A stretch of DNA of 64,000 nucleotides from Neiella marina (GCF_002165625.1 NZ_NGNS01000025.1:1-64000); one strand, 5' to 3'. Counted from the first letter of the stretch, positions 15,451 through 26,043 are shown. The notes: generated from the sequence alone by a model not told the origin. Numbers and translations are program-made.

Positions 15451-18051
15451 GTGCTAGACGCTTATCGTTCGCATGTTGAAGAACGTGCTTCCCAAGGCGT
15501 GGTTCCAAAACCATTAAACGCCGAACAAACCGCACAACTAGTAGAACTGATTAAAACCCCACCAGCTGGTGAAGAGGACTTTCTACTTGAACTACTATCC
15601 CAACGCGTACCTCCTGGGGTAGATGAAGCGGCCTATGTAAAGGCTGGCTTCCTCGCTGCTGTCGCCAAAGGCGAAGCAAGCTCTCCTATTTTGAGTGCTG
15701 AACAGGCCACTGAATGGCTCGGTACCATGCAAGGTGGTTACAACATCGCGCCATTGATTGAACTGCTCGATGTTGAAGCACTGGCGCCAATCGCTGTTAA
15801 AGCGCTGTCTCACACGCTGCTGATGTTTGATGCTTTCTATGATGTTGAAGAGAAGGCCAAAGCCGGTAACGCGTTTGCTCAGCAGGTGATGGAATCTTGG
15901 GCCAATGCCGAGTGGTTCCTGAGCAAGCCAGCACTGCAAGAAAAAATCACTCTCACGGTATTTAAAGTGACCGGTGAAACTAACACCGATGACTTGTCAC
16001 CAGCACCTGATGCTTGGTCACGTCCAGACATTCCAGTACACGCGTTGGCGATGCTGAAAAACGCTCGCGATGGCATCGAGCCAGAAAAAGCCGGTGAAAT
16101 CGGCCCGCTCAAGCAAATCGAAGAAGTAAAAGCCAAGGGTTTCCCTGTTGCTTATGTTGGTGACGTTGTTGGTACCGGCTCTTCACGTAAGTCTGCTACC
16201 AACTCAGTCTTGTGGTTCTTCGGTGATGACATTCCATACGTACCAAACAAGCGCACTGGCGGTTACGTACTGGGTGGCAAAATCGCGCCAATTTTCTTCA
16301 ATACCATGGAAGATTCGGGTGCATTGCCAATCGAACTAGACGTCACCACATTGAACATGGGCGATGTCATCGACGTTTACCCATTCGAAGGTAAAGTGTG
16401 CAAGCACGGCACCGACGAAGTGATTTCTACTTTTGAACTGAAAACTGACGTTCTGATTGATGAAGTACGCGCCGGTGGCCGTATTCCATTGATCATTGGT
16501 CGTGGCCTCACTGACCGCGCTCGTGAGTCGCTAGGTTTGCCATTTAGCGATGTATTCCGTCGTCCAGCAGCGGTTGCTGATTCTGGCAAAGGTTACACCT
16601 TGGCGCAGAAGATGGTGGGTAAAGCTTGTGGTGTTGCCGGCGTTCGCCCGAACCAATACTGTGAGCCTAAGATGACCACTGTGGGTTCTCAGGACACCAC
16701 CGGTCCTATGACTCGTGACGAGCTGAAAGACTTGGCATGTTTGGGCTTCACTGCCGACTTGACCATGCAGTCGTTCTGTCACACTTCGGCTTATCCAAAA
16801 CCAGTTGACGTAGAAACCCATCACACGCTGCCTGACTTCATCATGAACCGTGGCGGTGTATCGCTACGCCCAGGTGACGGTGTGATTCACAGTTGGTTGA
16901 ACCGTATGCTGCTGCCAGACACTGTTGGTACTGGTGGTGACTCGCACACCCGCTTCCCGTTGGGTATTTCATTCCCAGCAGGTTCTGGCTTGGTCGCGTT
17001 CGCGGCAGCAACCGGTGTGATGCCGTTGGATATGCCAGAATCAATTCTGGTTCGTTTCAAAGGCGAGATGCAGCCAGGCATTACCTTGCGCGACTTGGTT
17101 CACGCCATTCCGTTGTATGCCATCAAGCAAGGTCTGCTGACCGTTGAGAAAGCGGGCAAGAAGAACGCCTTCTCTGGTCGCGTACTGGAAATTGAAGGTC
17201 TAGAAACGCTGACCGTAGAGCAAGCGTTTGAGCTGTCTGATGCCTCTGCGGAGCGTTCTGCTGCTGGCTGTACCATCAAGCTGGATAAAGAGCCAATCAT
17301 CGAATACTTGAACTCTAACATTGTGATGCTCAAGTGGATGATCGCTGAAGGTTATGGCGACCGCCGTACCATCGAGCGTCGTATTAAGGCGATGGAAGCT
17401 TGGTTGGAAAACCCAGAGTTGATGGAAGCCGATGCTGATGCTGAATACGCAGAAGTGATTGAAATCGACTTGGCTGACATCAAGGAGCCAATCCTGTGCT
17501 GCCCGAACGACCCAGACGATGCCAAGACCCTGTCTGACGTTGCTGGCGTAGGCATCGATGAAGTATTCATCGGCTCTTGTATGACTAACATCGGTCACTT
17601 CCGTGCCGCTGGTAAATTGCTGCAAGACTACTCTGGTCAGTTGCCAACTCGCCTTTGGGTTGCTCCACCAACCAAGATGGATGCGCAGCAGTTAACTGAT
17701 GAAGGTTACTACAGCGTTTACGGTAAAGTCGGTGCGCGCACCGAATCTCCGGGTTGTTCACTGTGTATGGGTAACCAAGCACGTGTTGCTGACAATGCAA
17801 CGGTTGTCTCTACCTCTACCCGTAACTTCCCGAACCGTTTGGGTACTGGCGCTAACGTTTACTTGGCATCTGCTGAATTGGCGGCGGTTGCTTCTATTAT
17901 CGGTAAGATCCCGAACGCCGATGAGTACATGACGTACGCCAAAACCATCGATAAAGATGCGGCCGATACCTACCGCTACTTGAACTTCCATCAGATGCCA
18001 AGCTACACCGACAAGGCTGATGATGTGATTTTCCAAACGGCTGAAGTTTAA
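15451..18051 (+). CDS. acnB: bifunctional aconitate hydratase B / 2-methylisocitrate dehydratase
   Basis: AcnB interconverts citrate and isocitrate in the TCA cycle through a [4Fe-4S] cluster in the cytoplasm. The sequence follows E. coli AcnB closely from its first residues ([15 protein letters not shown]-type [26 protein letters not shown]) to the C-terminal cluster region ([13 protein letters not shown] and [11 protein letters not shown]). I prefer the GTG at 15451: it aligns with the E. coli start, gives 866 residues against 865, and stands nine bases after the Shine-Dalgarno GAGAGG. An in-frame ATG at 15442 directly abuts that Shine-Dalgarno and is too close to be used efficiently. Transcription probably ends at the hairpin at 18081. 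Confidence 0.97.
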   Translation: MLDAYRSHVEERASQGVVPKPLNAEQTAQLVELIKTPPAGEEDFLLELLSQRVPPGVDEAAYVKAGFLAAVAKGEASSPILSAEQATEWLGTMQGGYNIAPLIELLDVEALAPIAVKALSHTLLMFDAFYDVEEKAKAGNAFAQQVMESWANAEWFLSKPALQEKITLTVFKVTGETNTDDLSPAPDAWSRPDIPVHALAMLKNARDGIEPEKAGEIGPLKQIEEVKAKGFPVAYVGDVVGTGSSRKSATNSVLWFFGDDIPYVPNKRTGGYVLGGKIAPIFFNTMEDSGALPIELDVTTLNMGDVIDVYPFEGKVCKHGTDEVISTFELKTDVLIDEVRAGGRIPLIIGRGLTDRARESLGLPFSDVFRRPAAVADSGKGYTLAQKMVGKACGVAGVRPNQYCEPKMTTVGSQDTTGPMTRDELKDLACLGFTADLTMQSFCHTSAYPKPVDVETHHTLPDFIMNRGGVSLRPGDGVIHSWLNRMLLPDTVGTGGDSHTRFPLGISFPAGSGLVAFAAATGVMPLDMPESILVRFKGEMQPGITLRDLVHAIPLYAIKQGLLTVEKAGKKNAFSGRVLEIEGLETLTVEQAFELSDASAERSAAGCTIKLDKEPIIEYLNSNIVMLKWMIAEGYGDRRTIERRIKAMEAWLENPELMEADADAEYAEVIEIDLADIKEPILCCPNDPDDAKTLSDVAGVGIDEVFIGSCMTNIGHFRAAGKLLQDYSGQLPTRLWVAPPTKMDAQQLTDEGYYSVYGKVGARTESPGCSLCMGNQARVADNATVVSTSTRNFPNRLGTGANVYLASAELAAVASIIGKIPNADEYMTYAKTIDKDAADTYRYLNFHQMPSYTDKADDVIFQTAEV

Positions 18052-18080
18052 TCTCAATTAAACCAAACGCAGTTTGATAC

Positions 18081-18104
18081 AAAGCCCGCTAACGCGGGCT
18101 TTTC
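18081..18104 (+). terminator. rho-independent terminator of acnB
   Basis: The stem AAAGCCCGC/GCGGGCTTT with loop TAAC is followed by TTC, 30 bp after the stop. Confidence 0.85.
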
Positions 18105-18115
18105 TATTTCCAAGG

Positions 18116-18181
18116 CGCCGTGAAATCTTCCCTGATGGCTCATCTGCCGCATCCATGCGGCAGATGCTTGGGCATAGAGCT
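18116..18181 (+). repeat. dispersed extragenic palindromic repeat, copy 1
   Basis: CGCCGTGAAATC and TGATGGCTC are followed by a perfect 12-bp stem (CATCTGCCGCAT/ATGCGGCAGATG, loop CC) and AGAGCT. A second copy with 23 of 26 leading bases identical but a different stem sequence occurs at 60237-60302. The stem is conserved in structure rather than sequence, as in REP-like families. Confidence 0.7.
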
Positions 18182-18317
18182 GTTGATACCTAAACCAGAG
18201 AGTCACTTCTGCAGTTTGGCAAAAACCGCAGAATCCTGATCTCGCTGGCGTCAATCCGTGGTACTTTTCCCTATCATTGTGTCCACTAAGCGTGTCACCA
18301 AGAAAGAGAGTGAAACG

Positions 18318-18839
18318 ATGGCTAAATTAAGCCTCCAAGAACAAATGTTAAAAGCTGGCTTAGTCAGCAAGAAAAAAGCAGACAAGGTAAAAAAGCAGGC
18401 CAAAAAAGGCCGAGTGCAGGCGCGTGAAGCAAAAGCTGCTGCGGAAGAAAAGCGCATTGCTGAACAGCAAAAAGCCAAAGAACTGAATCGTCAGCGTGAT
18501 GAAGCCGCCAAACAAAAAGCCATTGTCGCCCAAATCAAGCAGCTGATTGAAGCAAACCGTATCGATCGCAGCAACGGTGATATTAGTTACAGCTTTGCCG
18601 ACGATAAGCTGGTGAAGAACATTTACGTGGAGCAAAAGACCCAAAAAGATCTGGTTAAAGGTCGCTTGGCGATTGTTCGATTTGGTGAAGGTTACGAAGT
18701 AGTGCCTGCCGGCGTGGCCGATAAAATTGCCCAGCGAGATGAGAGTTTGGTGGTGCTTAACAACGTTGTTGAAGATAAGGACGTTGACGAAGACGATCCG
18801 TACGCCGAGTTTGTCGTGCCAGATGATTTGATGTGGTGA
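18318..18839 (+). CDS. DUF2058 family nucleoprotein (YaiL-like)
   Basis: This 173-residue protein has a highly basic, coiled-coil N-terminal half (KKKADKVKKQAKKGRVQAREAKAAAEEKR) and a compact C-terminal domain (RIDRSNGDISYSFADDKLVKNIYV) characteristic of DUF2058/YaiL. YaiL-like proteins are described as nucleic-acid associated, but their role is not established. I place the start at the ATG at 18318 (MAKLSLQEQMLKAGLV), which is the conserved family N-terminus; the open frame extends 60 bases further upstream. Length is close to E. coli YaiL. Confidence 0.88.
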   Translation: MAKLSLQEQMLKAGLVSKKKADKVKKQAKKGRVQAREAKAAAEEKRIAEQQKAKELNRQRDEAAKQKAIVAQIKQLIEANRIDRSNGDISYSFADDKLVKNIYVEQKTQKDLVKGRLAIVRFGEGYEVVPAGVADKIAQRDESLVVLNNVVEDKDVDEDDPYAEFVVPDDLMW

Positions 18840-19011
18840 TTAAAGGCTGACGCTGCCAGCCAACTCGTTTATGCCCCAAAATGAGTTAGTGCTTAATGTG
18901 TCTAAAATTGATTTTGATCAAGTTCACTTCGCCTCATGAATTCCAGATAAAACTCCCCTTCATATACTCAAATGCGCAGTAACATCACGATAACCTAAAA
19001 GGAGATTTAGG

Positions 19012-19989
19012 ATGTATGAGTTAACGAAAAAGTTATGCAAACGAAGGATTATGAGTTGTTTGTTACCTGCTGTACTGGTGGCTTGCGGTGGCGGAAGTGG
19101 AAGCTCAGATAGTAATACAAACTCTGTGAATTCAACCCCTTTGACAGGTGTATTTGTCGGTCCTGTAGCGGGTATTCACTTTCAAACATTAACGCAATCT
19201 GGAATGACCAGCGATACGGGAGAATTTCTGTACTTAGATGGAGAGTCGGTAACTTTTGCTATTGGCGGAATCGAGTTGCCGGATACCCCCGCACAACCTA
19301 GCATTACGCCGCTGGAAATCTTTGACACGGTAGATACTAACCATCCTGAAGTAACAAATTTAGCACGCTTACTAATATCAATAGATGTTGATGGCGATAG
19401 TGAGAATGGGATTAATATTTCCCAAGAGGCTCATGATGCCGCACAGAACATGGACGTCGATTTTTCTGATGAAGATTTTGATATTGAAGTCGTCGAGTTA
19501 GTGGCAAACAGTGGTTCTCCCCATAGTGCTCTTGTCGGTGCCGATCAGGCACACGCACATTTGCTTGAAACGATTCACAATGTAGCTATCCCAAGTCGCT
19601 TTAGCTTTGAGTGGCTTAGCGACAGGACCTTTTATGTTGTTTGGTTTGGAGCCCCAGGAGGAGACCTTGAAGACAATGGAATCAACGTAGCTGTTGTCGA
19701 AGAAATAAGCTTTAACATCGATGGGACTCAGTTTAAAGTAACTGGCTTACTCAATAGCGATGCTGATTATATTATTGACAGCATGCTCACAGAATCTGGC
19801 TTCTTCGGAGAAGAGGATGGAGCTTCTGAGATTGTTTGCGGCAGCACAGAGGAATACCTAAAGACGCATTACATTGCAGAAGGCGATTACGACAACACAG
19901 ATCTGTGGTTCTTCGATAGAGATACCGCACTAGATTTTGCCGCTAATTTAAGCGAATCAATTCCCCCTTGTGAATCTGCTTTTGAGTAG
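19012..19989 (+). CDS. hypothetical lipoprotein with adhesin-like N-terminal domain
   Basis: The protein has 325 residues. A basic N-terminus and hydrophobic segment end in the lipobox LVAC (C25), followed by GGGSGSS, a typical lipoprotein tether. The segment from VFVGPVAGIHFQT to ITPLEIF (about 45-105) resembles the repeated beta-domain found in many gammaproteobacterial surface lipoproteins (xGxFxYLxGExVTFxIGxxxLP). The remainder is not recognised. An AAGGAG lies eight bases before the ATG. The gene is visibly more AT-rich than its neighbours and stands alone, which hints at recent acquisition. Function unknown. Confidence 0.65.
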   Translation: MYELTKKLCKRRIMSCLLPAVLVACGGGSGSSDSNTNSVNSTPLTGVFVGPVAGIHFQTLTQSGMTSDTGEFLYLDGESVTFAIGGIELPDTPAQPSITPLEIFDTVDTNHPEVTNLARLLISIDVDGDSENGINISQEAHDAAQNMDVDFSDEDFDIEVVELVANSGSPHSALVGADQAHAHLLETIHNVAIPSRFSFEWLSDRTFYVVWFGAPGGDLEDNGINVAVVEEISFNIDGTQFKVTGLLNSDADYIIDSMLTESGFFGEEDGASEIVCGSTEEYLKTHYIAEGDYDNTDLWFFDRDTALDFAANLSESIPPCESAFE

Positions 19990-20017
19990 TTAATTGAAGA
20001 GCAATTAATATCGGTTC

Positions 20018-20046
20018 AAGCCAGCTAATAACCTAGCTGGCTTTTT
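20018..20046 (+). terminator. rho-independent terminator after the lipoprotein gene
   Basis: The stem AAGCCAGCTA/TAGCTGGCTT is followed by TTT, 29 bp after the stop. Confidence 0.8.
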
Positions 20047-20078
20047 CAATTTTAGAGAACTAACGCCAGCCCTCTAAA

Positions 20079-20612
20079 TCATCCCGCTTCAGCTTTTTTC
20101 CATTCTTCCAAAGCATGTTCAAATTGGCTGTGGGCCTTGGAGACGTAGGTTAACACCTCATCGACATAGCCATCGGTTGACGCCGACCACACCCGATTCA
20201 AATAACGCTCGCCAGCGGCAAAGCTCGACAATATGTCGGCGTAGGCCATCAGACCAAATAAGTGCTTCATGCTCTCGCGGCTATCGGCAAAATTGTTCAA
20301 GTCGTCGCGAAACATGCGATCGATTTCAAAGCGCATTTGATAGGTAGGAACCTTGTCTTTACGACCGTCGAGTTCGCGAAGGTTGCTCAGGATGTTATTC
20401 AAGCTGGTTTCCAATGTTTGCTTGTCGCTTGCTAACAAACTGTCATCTTGCGCTGCGGCTTTCTCACTGGATTTGAGCAGGACCAAGCCGACTACACCAG
20501 CAATAATCACTGGAATGAATAGCATCCAATTGATGGTTTCTTCATGCAATGACGCTAAATAGGCGCCAGCGAGAAACGAAGCGACCACGATAAATCTTGC
20601 TAAATTAATCAT
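20079..20612 (-). CDS. hypothetical small membrane protein next to the OPT transporter
   Basis: The protein has 177 residues with two N-terminal transmembrane helices (about 4-22 and 28-47) and then a cytoplasmic helical region of about 125 residues. I do not recognise a family. It starts 13 bases after the stop of the OPT transporter gene, so the two are almost certainly one operon. It may be an accessory subunit or regulator of that transporter. A GGAG sits nine bases before its ATG. Confidence 0.65.
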   Translation of the reverse strand: MINLARFIVVASFLAGAYLASLHEETINWMLFIPVIIAGVVGLVLLKSSEKAAAQDDSLLASDKQTLETSLNNILSNLRELDGRKDKVPTYQMRFEIDRMFRDDLNNFADSRESMKHLFGLMAYADILSSFAAGERYLNRVWSASTDGYVDEVLTYVSKAHSQFEHALEEWKKAEAG

Positions 20613-20624
20613 TTGCTTTGTCTC

Positions 20625-22409
20625 CTATGCTGCACTTGCGATTTTGACTACGGCGTAACCGACGCCAACCAAGGCTTCACCAACGATTAAACCTGCGGCG
20701 ATTGGAATGCCTTTGTTATCTGACCAATGACTGCCTAGGTTGCGATCGGTGATTTCGCGGAGCAGGGTGCCAATGGCGTAGGTCAGTACAATGTTAAATG
20801 GCAGGTAGAAACCAAGGCCCACGGTAATGCCCAAGCCGCCGCTCATGGCTGATAATAAACCGCCCAATAAAGCGCCTGCGGTGTATTTTTCCGCTGGTAC
20901 ATCGCCGCCGGTAATACCTTGAACCATGGACGCGAGCGCTTGACCTTGAGGTGCTGGAAGCTCGTCACTGCCAAGACCGAAGGCGCTGTGGAGAATGTAG
21001 ATCAGCACGATGATGACAATTGGCCCCAGCCATGCGCCGGCAAATTGGCCAAGCTGCTGCATACGCGGGGTGGCACCAACTAGATAGCCTGTTTTCATAT
21101 CAAGCATCAAGTCAGTGGCTTGGCTCATGGCAACACAGGTTGCGGCACCAACAGTCACGGCGGCTACAATGGCGCCGGTGGTTTCCATACCGCTGGTGAG
21201 CATAATCAACAAGGTGACCGCCACTAGAGTCATGCCACTGAGTGGCGACCAGTTGGTGCGGCCGATGGCTTCAGAAAGAATAATGCCAGCCATCCAAATC
21301 CACAGTGTGCCCAGTAATCCCATGGCGATGCCACGGCCAATGCCCACTTGCTCGGCGGAGGTCCAAGCCATGATCATCAGCAGAATTGCGGCGCCAACCA
21401 CAGCGAAGTACAGCAGCTTAATCGGCATCTCGTCGCGGCTCATGGCGCTTTCGACTTTGGCGCTGTTTTGCATCGACTTAATGGCCGAGCGGATCAGCGG
21501 CAGGGCGAAAATCACCCCAATCACCGCGCCACCAATCAACATGCCAATGCCGGTTGGCCGGAACAGGCTGAGTCGCAAGGCTTCAGCGTCGGTGATTTTG
21601 TTGCCCGCTTCATCGACAGGCAACATGCCGGTGAGGTCGAGCATGGGAGCGAGGAAGAAATAACAAACAAAGCCGCCGACGATAAAGGCAAAGCCACCGC
21701 GACCAGCGATAAAGCCAACCCCCACGGTCATTAGCGAGGCGTAAAACACCAGATTCAGATAGGCAAAGTCATCTGGGATGCTGAGCCAATCACTGATGTA
21801 TAAATCATGAATCCCCAAAGACAGCGCAATGACATGCACCACGCCGGAGAACAGCATGGCGCCAACTAGCAGCTTGGCCTTTTCGATGCCGGCGCCTGGT
21901 GATTTCAAAATGGTCGCCACGGCAACGCCGCCTGGGTAGGTCAGGCGTTCGAAATCAATCATTTGCTTGCGCAAGGGAATAATGAAGGCAATACCCAAGA
22001 AGGCCCCAGCAATAGCTCCAAAGGTGACAATGTAGGGGTTTAGCTCTGAGCCATAACCCAAGATGAAGATGGCTGGCACCGAGAACATCAAGCCCGATGA
22101 TGCGCCGTTGACGGCAGATGCGACGGTTTGAGTGACGTTGTTCTCAATGATCGAGCGGCGGCGCAGAATGCCGCGCAGAATACCAAAACCAAGAATGGCG
22201 GCTAGTTCCGAGCCTTCAATGGAAAAGCCCAGCTTGAGTGAGGCATAGCCAATCGATATGGCAATGATCACACCAAGAAAGTAGCCAACCAAAATGGCTT
22301 GTTTCGATAGTTCAGGATAGGGACCATAGCTTAATGGCCCACTGTTATTCGGTTCAGGGCCAGTAGAGGTCGGCTTCTCTACTTGGCTGTCGGTAGTTAT
22401 CTCTGACAC
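20625..22409 (-). CDS. OPT family oligopeptide transporter
   Basis: This 594-residue inner-membrane protein has many transmembrane segments along its length and is predicted to import small peptides or metal-peptide chelates using the proton gradient. The recognisable OPT pattern includes ISIGYASLKLGFSIEGSELAAILG, the loop SIIENNVTQTVASAVNGASSG, and YPGGVAVATILKS. The start is GTG at 22409 with GGGA seven bases upstream; no ATG fits. A small membrane protein follows 13 bases downstream. Confidence 0.9.
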   Translation of the reverse strand: MSEITTDSQVEKPTSTGPEPNNSGPLSYGPYPELSKQAILVGYFLGVIIAISIGYASLKLGFSIEGSELAAILGFGILRGILRRRSIIENNVTQTVASAVNGASSGLMFSVPAIFILGYGSELNPYIVTFGAIAGAFLGIAFIIPLRKQMIDFERLTYPGGVAVATILKSPGAGIEKAKLLVGAMLFSGVVHVIALSLGIHDLYISDWLSIPDDFAYLNLVFYASLMTVGVGFIAGRGGFAFIVGGFVCYFFLAPMLDLTGMLPVDEAGNKITDAEALRLSLFRPTGIGMLIGGAVIGVIFALPLIRSAIKSMQNSAKVESAMSRDEMPIKLLYFAVVGAAILLMIMAWTSAEQVGIGRGIAMGLLGTLWIWMAGIILSEAIGRTNWSPLSGMTLVAVTLLIMLTSGMETTGAIVAAVTVGAATCVAMSQATDLMLDMKTGYLVGATPRMQQLGQFAGAWLGPIVIIVLIYILHSAFGLGSDELPAPQGQALASMVQGITGGDVPAEKYTAGALLGGLLSAMSGGLGITVGLGFYLPFNIVLTYAIGTLLREITDRNLGSHWSDNKGIPIAAGLIVGEALVGVGYAVVKIASAA

Positions 22410-22621
22410 GGTCAGTCCCTGTTGTTATTGTGGTTTTATGAGTGGGCTATTGTCAGTGATAACTATGAGGAAGACAATCTACAGCCACAGCTTGAGTATC
22501 TGCTGGCTGAATGGAGTTAATATTGGCTTGGGTACTGAGGTTGGTTGCAAACCTGACGTAGTGGTTTGCAACCATAACTAGCGGGTGACTGTGACGCCAA
22601 AGAACTGAAACCTAAAATGCT
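22410..22621. other. intergenic region upstream of the OPT transporter operon
   Basis: These 212 bp lie between the ybiT stop and the OPT start (both reverse strand). The only structure seen is a perfect 12-bp inverted repeat at 22542-22574. Confidence 0.55.
22542..22574. promoter_or_regulatory. 12-bp perfect inverted repeat, possible operator
   Basis: TGGTTGCAAACC and GGTTTGCAACCA flank a nine-base spacer. There is no T tract on either side, so it is not a normal terminator. Its location between ybiT and the OPT operon suits a binding site or RNA hairpin. Confidence 0.45.
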
Positions 22622-24211
22622 CTAGGCTTCTTGGCTGGCCAAATACTCTTCGTAGGTTCCTTGGAAGTCATTCAGCTTCCGGTCTTTGATTTCAACCACA
22701 CGAGTGGCTAGTGACTGAACAAATTCACGGTCGTGACTGACGAAGATCAGGGTGCCTTCATAGTGCTCCAACGCCAAGTTCAATGCTTCGATAGACTCCA
22801 TGTCTAAGTGGTTGGTGGGCTCGTCCATTAGCAATACGTTCGGCTCTTGCATCATTAGCTTGCCGAACAGCATGCGGTTCTTTTCGCCACCTGAGCAGAC
22901 CGTCACTAACTTTTTATAGTCATCGGCGGAGAACAATAGGCGGCCCAGCATGGAGCGAACGATTTGGTCATCGTGTCCCGGTTTGCGCCACTGGCTCATC
23001 CAATCGAAGATAGTCATTTCGTCGGCAAACTCGGCATTTGCATCCTGTGGGCAGTAGCCCAACGCGGCATTTTCTGACCACTTAATGACCCCGTCATTGG
23101 CATTTAATTCGTTCATCAGGCAACGCAGGAAGGTGGTTTTACCGGCGCCGTTATCACCAATCACGGCCAAACGAGTGCCAGCTTCAATGATCATATCGCC
23201 GCCGCTGAACAGAGTCTCACCGTCAAAACCATGGCCGACATTTTCCAGAATCAATGCTTGGCGATGGAGCTTCTTTTCCTGATTGAAACGAATAAACGGA
23301 CTGACGCGGCTTGATGGCTTGATATCTTCGAGCTTAATTTTGTCGATCTGACGAGCGCGAGACGTCGCTTGCTTGGCTTTTGATGCATTGGCAGAGAAAC
23401 GACTGACGAACTGTTGTAGCTCGGCGATTTGCGCTTTTTTCTTGGCGTTTTCGTTTTGCAGTTGTTCGCGGGCCAAGGTCGAAGCACTCATGAAATCATC
23501 GTAATTCCCTGGGTAGATTCGCAACTCACCGTAGTCGATGTCGGCCATGTGAGTGCAGACTTCGTTGAGGAAGTGACGGTCGTGAGAAATGATGACCATG
23601 GTGCTTTTACGATCGTTCAACACCTTTTCCAGCCAGCGAATGGTATCGATGTCGAGGTTGTTGGTTGGTTCGTCCAGCAACAGAATATCTGGATCGGCAA
23701 ACAAGGCTTGAGCGAGCAAAACTCGTAACTTCCAACCGGGGGCCACTTCACTCATGGGGCCAAAGTGCAACGATTCGTCGATGCCGGCGCCAATCAAGAT
23801 TTCGCCAGCGCGGCTTTCGGCGCTGTAGCCATCCATTTCGGCAAACTGAGTTTCCAAATCGGCGACCTTCATACCGTCTTCTTCAGACATCTCTGCCAAC
23901 GAGTATATGCGGTCTCGCTCTTGCTTCACTTCCCAGAGTTCTTTGTGGCCCATGATGACGGTATCAATCACTGAAAACTCTTCGAATGCGAACTGATCCT
24001 GATGCAGCTTACCAATGCGTTCATTTGGTGTGATGCTGACGGTTCCTGAACTCGGCGCAAGGCTACCATCCAAAATTTTCATAAAGGTCGATTTGCCGCA
24101 GCCGTTGGCGCCAATTAGGCCATAACGGTTGCCTCCAGAAAATTTTACGGAGATGTTTTCGAATAAAGGTTCGGCACCAAACTGCATGGTGATGTTCGCG
24201 GTAGAAATCAA
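22622..24211 (-). CDS. ybiT: ABC-F family ATPase, YbiT-like
   Basis: This 529-residue soluble protein has two ATP-binding cassettes and no membrane domain, as expected for ABC-F proteins that act on ribosomes. Walker A motifs are GANGCGKST (first) and GDNGAGKTT (second). Walker B motifs are [11 protein letters not shown] and [11 protein letters not shown]. The arm/linker region lies between about 240 and 320. The N-terminus aligns directly with E. coli YbiT (xxTxNxTMQFG), so I accept the TTG at 24211 as start, with AGGA about eight bases upstream. E. coli YbiT has 530 residues. It appears monocistronic. Confidence 0.92.
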   Translation of the reverse strand: MISTANITMQFGAEPLFENISVKFSGGNRYGLIGANGCGKSTFMKILDGSLAPSSGTVSITPNERIGKLHQDQFAFEEFSVIDTVIMGHKELWEVKQERDRIYSLAEMSEEDGMKVADLETQFAEMDGYSAESRAGEILIGAGIDESLHFGPMSEVAPGWKLRVLLAQALFADPDILLLDEPTNNLDIDTIRWLEKVLNDRKSTMVIISHDRHFLNEVCTHMADIDYGELRIYPGNYDDFMSASTLAREQLQNENAKKKAQIAELQQFVSRFSANASKAKQATSRARQIDKIKLEDIKPSSRVSPFIRFNQEKKLHRQALILENVGHGFDGETLFSGGDMIIEAGTRLAVIGDNGAGKTTFLRCLMNELNANDGVIKWSENAALGYCPQDANAEFADEMTIFDWMSQWRKPGHDDQIVRSMLGRLLFSADDYKKLVTVCSGGEKNRMLFGKLMMQEPNVLLMDEPTNHLDMESIEALNLALEHYEGTLIFVSHDREFVQSLATRVVEIKDRKLNDFQGTYEEYLASQEA

Positions 24212-24340
24212 AGGACGGTCCTAGTTCTGCATTTAGAAAGGTTTCAACGCGCGCACTATAGGGCCTTCGTCACAAAAAATCGAGGGTGCTGGACAAAAAA
24301 CATTCAGTGATGGATGGGCGATAGGCCGAATCGTTTGGCG

Positions 24341-24946
24341 CTATCGAAATAGTTTGCGCCATTCCATGAGCCGCGCGCGCTTCGAGTAGAGCAATACTGC
24401 TCCTGCAAGGGCGTAAATAATCGCCTCATTCCAGGGGCTTTTTTGCGACCAATAGAAATGCAGCAATGCCAAAGCTAACGACAGATAAACCAAACTATGG
24501 AGCTGGCCCCACTTCACGCCCATTCTTCGTTGCGCCAGTTGAAGCGACGTTAGTGTCAGGGCAACAAATATTAGCCAAGCCACAAAACCAACAGTGATGT
24601 AGGGGCGGCGAATGATCTCGTCAACCACATCGGCCCATTGCAACTGCCATTCAAAAACCAAGAAGCAGACAATGTGTAGGGTGGCATAAAATGCCACATA
24701 AAGCCCCAGTAAACGGCGACATCGCATGAGCAGCGGTGTCCTTAGTTTTTTGCTAATGATCGATACCGATAGCGTTGCCAGCAGGCAATGCACTGCGCCA
24801 ATACCATAAAAGTGAATCAGCGCTTTTACCGGATCGGCGCCCAGTGAATCAATGGCACCGAGATAAAACATCCACACAGCCGGTAACAAACAGGCGGCAT
24901 GAAGCAAGGTTTTGAAAAGCCAAAGTTGAGGTTTGGTGTTCAGCAT
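24341..24946 (-). CDS. msrQ: MsrQ haem-binding membrane subunit of methionine sulfoxide reductase
   Basis: This 201-residue inner-membrane protein with about six helices belongs to the YedZ/MsrQ family. It passes electrons from the respiratory chain through b-haem to MsrP in the periplasm. Family features are GxDPVKxLxHFxG near residue 35, the haem-ligand histidines within helices (for example YATLHIVCFLVFEW), RRPYITVGFVAWL, and RRMGVKWGQLHSLVYL. It lies 28 bp after msrP, matching the msrPQ operon of other Proteobacteria. Confidence 0.93.
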   Translation of the reverse strand: MLNTKPQLWLFKTLLHAACLLPAVWMFYLGAIDSLGADPVKALIHFYGIGAVHCLLATLSVSIISKKLRTPLLMRCRRLLGLYVAFYATLHIVCFLVFEWQLQWADVVDEIIRRPYITVGFVAWLIFVALTLTSLQLAQRRMGVKWGQLHSLVYLSLALALLHFYWSQKSPWNEAIIYALAGAVLLYSKRARLMEWRKLFR

Positions 24947-24973
24947 AGGTTGGTCGCGTCATTCATCCGCAGA

Positions 24974-25930
24974 CTAAAAGAAATGATTTTCTTTAATGCC
25001 GCTGTATAGCGACGCCACTTGCTCCGCGTAACCGTTGTACAGTTCGGTATCTCGCCGTTTTTGCGCAAACAGCCCGCCGGTGCCTATGATTCGCTCACTG
25101 GCTTGCGACCAACGAGGATGGGCAACTTTAGGGTTCACATTGGCGAAAAAACCGTACTCATTGGGTGCAAGTTCGCTCCACGTTGTGCGCGGTCGTTGCT
25201 CGGTAAACTTAATGCTGACAATCGATTTTATACTTTTGAAACCATACTTCCAGGGCACCACGAGGCGAATCGGTGCGCCATTTTGTGGTGGCAGTGTTTT
25301 ACCATAAAGACCTACTGCCATCAGTGTTAGCGGATGCATTGCTTCGTCGATTGTTAAGCCTTCTACATATGGATAGTTAATACCGCCACCGCCGAAGCGA
25401 CTTCGTTGACCAGGCATTTGCTCAGGATCGTAGAGTGTTTCAAAAGCGACGTACTTAGCTTTGCTGGTGGGTTGAAACCTTTTCAACATGTCCGCTAACG
25501 GAAAGCCAACCCATGGAATGACCATCGACCACGCTTCAACACAGCGTAGCCGGTAGATTCGCTCTTCAAGCGGATTCCACTTGAGAATATCCTCGAGGGT
25601 AAAAGTGCCGGTTTTTTCGGCTTCGCCACTGACCGTCACATGCCAGGGCGACGTTCTGAAGTTCTGAGCATTCTTGATTGGGTCGCCTTTGTCAGTGCCG
25701 AATTCATAGAAGTTGTTGTAGCTAATTACCTTTTGCTCGGGTGTCAAAGGCAAATCAGACGCATCCTTGCGGTACTTCAACGGGTAAACCTTGGCTGCTG
25801 CTTGGGCATGAGGCGGCAACATCGACAGGGCCGACAAAGTCACAGCGTTTTTCATTAACTGACGCCTGTTGAGATAAACGGTTTCGTCTGTCACGTCGGC
25901 TTCAGAAATCGTTGGTGTCTGCTTTTTCAT
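24974..25930 (-). CDS. msrP: MsrP catalytic subunit, periplasmic methionine sulfoxide reductase
   Basis: This 318-residue molybdoenzyme repairs oxidised methionine in periplasmic proteins. A Tat signal carries the twin arginine R22-R23 (RRQLMK) and ends near HAQA. The sulfite-oxidase-type domain has the molybdenum ligand C130 in [14 protein letters not shown], and [16 protein letters not shown] and [11 protein letters not shown] fit the family. I start at ATG 25930 because [14 protein letters not shown] aligns with the E. coli start. Upstream in-frame starts exist at 25945 (ATG) and 25960 (GTG). Periplasmic protein repair would suit a cell exporting haem redox enzymes, but that link is inference. 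Confidence 0.94.
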   Translation of the reverse strand: MKKQTPTISEADVTDETVYLNRRQLMKNAVTLSALSMLPPHAQAAAKVYPLKYRKDASDLPLTPEQKVISYNNFYEFGTDKGDPIKNAQNFRTSPWHVTVSGEAEKTGTFTLEDILKWNPLEERIYRLRCVEAWSMVIPWVGFPLADMLKRFQPTSKAKYVAFETLYDPEQMPGQRSRFGGGGINYPYVEGLTIDEAMHPLTLMAVGLYGKTLPPQNGAPIRLVVPWKYGFKSIKSIVSIKFTEQRPRTTWSELAPNEYGFFANVNPKVAHPRWSQASERIIGTGGLFAQKRRDTELYNGYAEQVASLYSGIKENHFF

Positions 25931-26043
25931 TGCTTCACTACTCATTGGTCTACTAATCACAGAGACCGAGACATAGAGGTAAAAGTTTCACCTCGCGATA
26001 CGCTATTATTACTAACGGCACTGTTAACAAGAATGATCAACAA

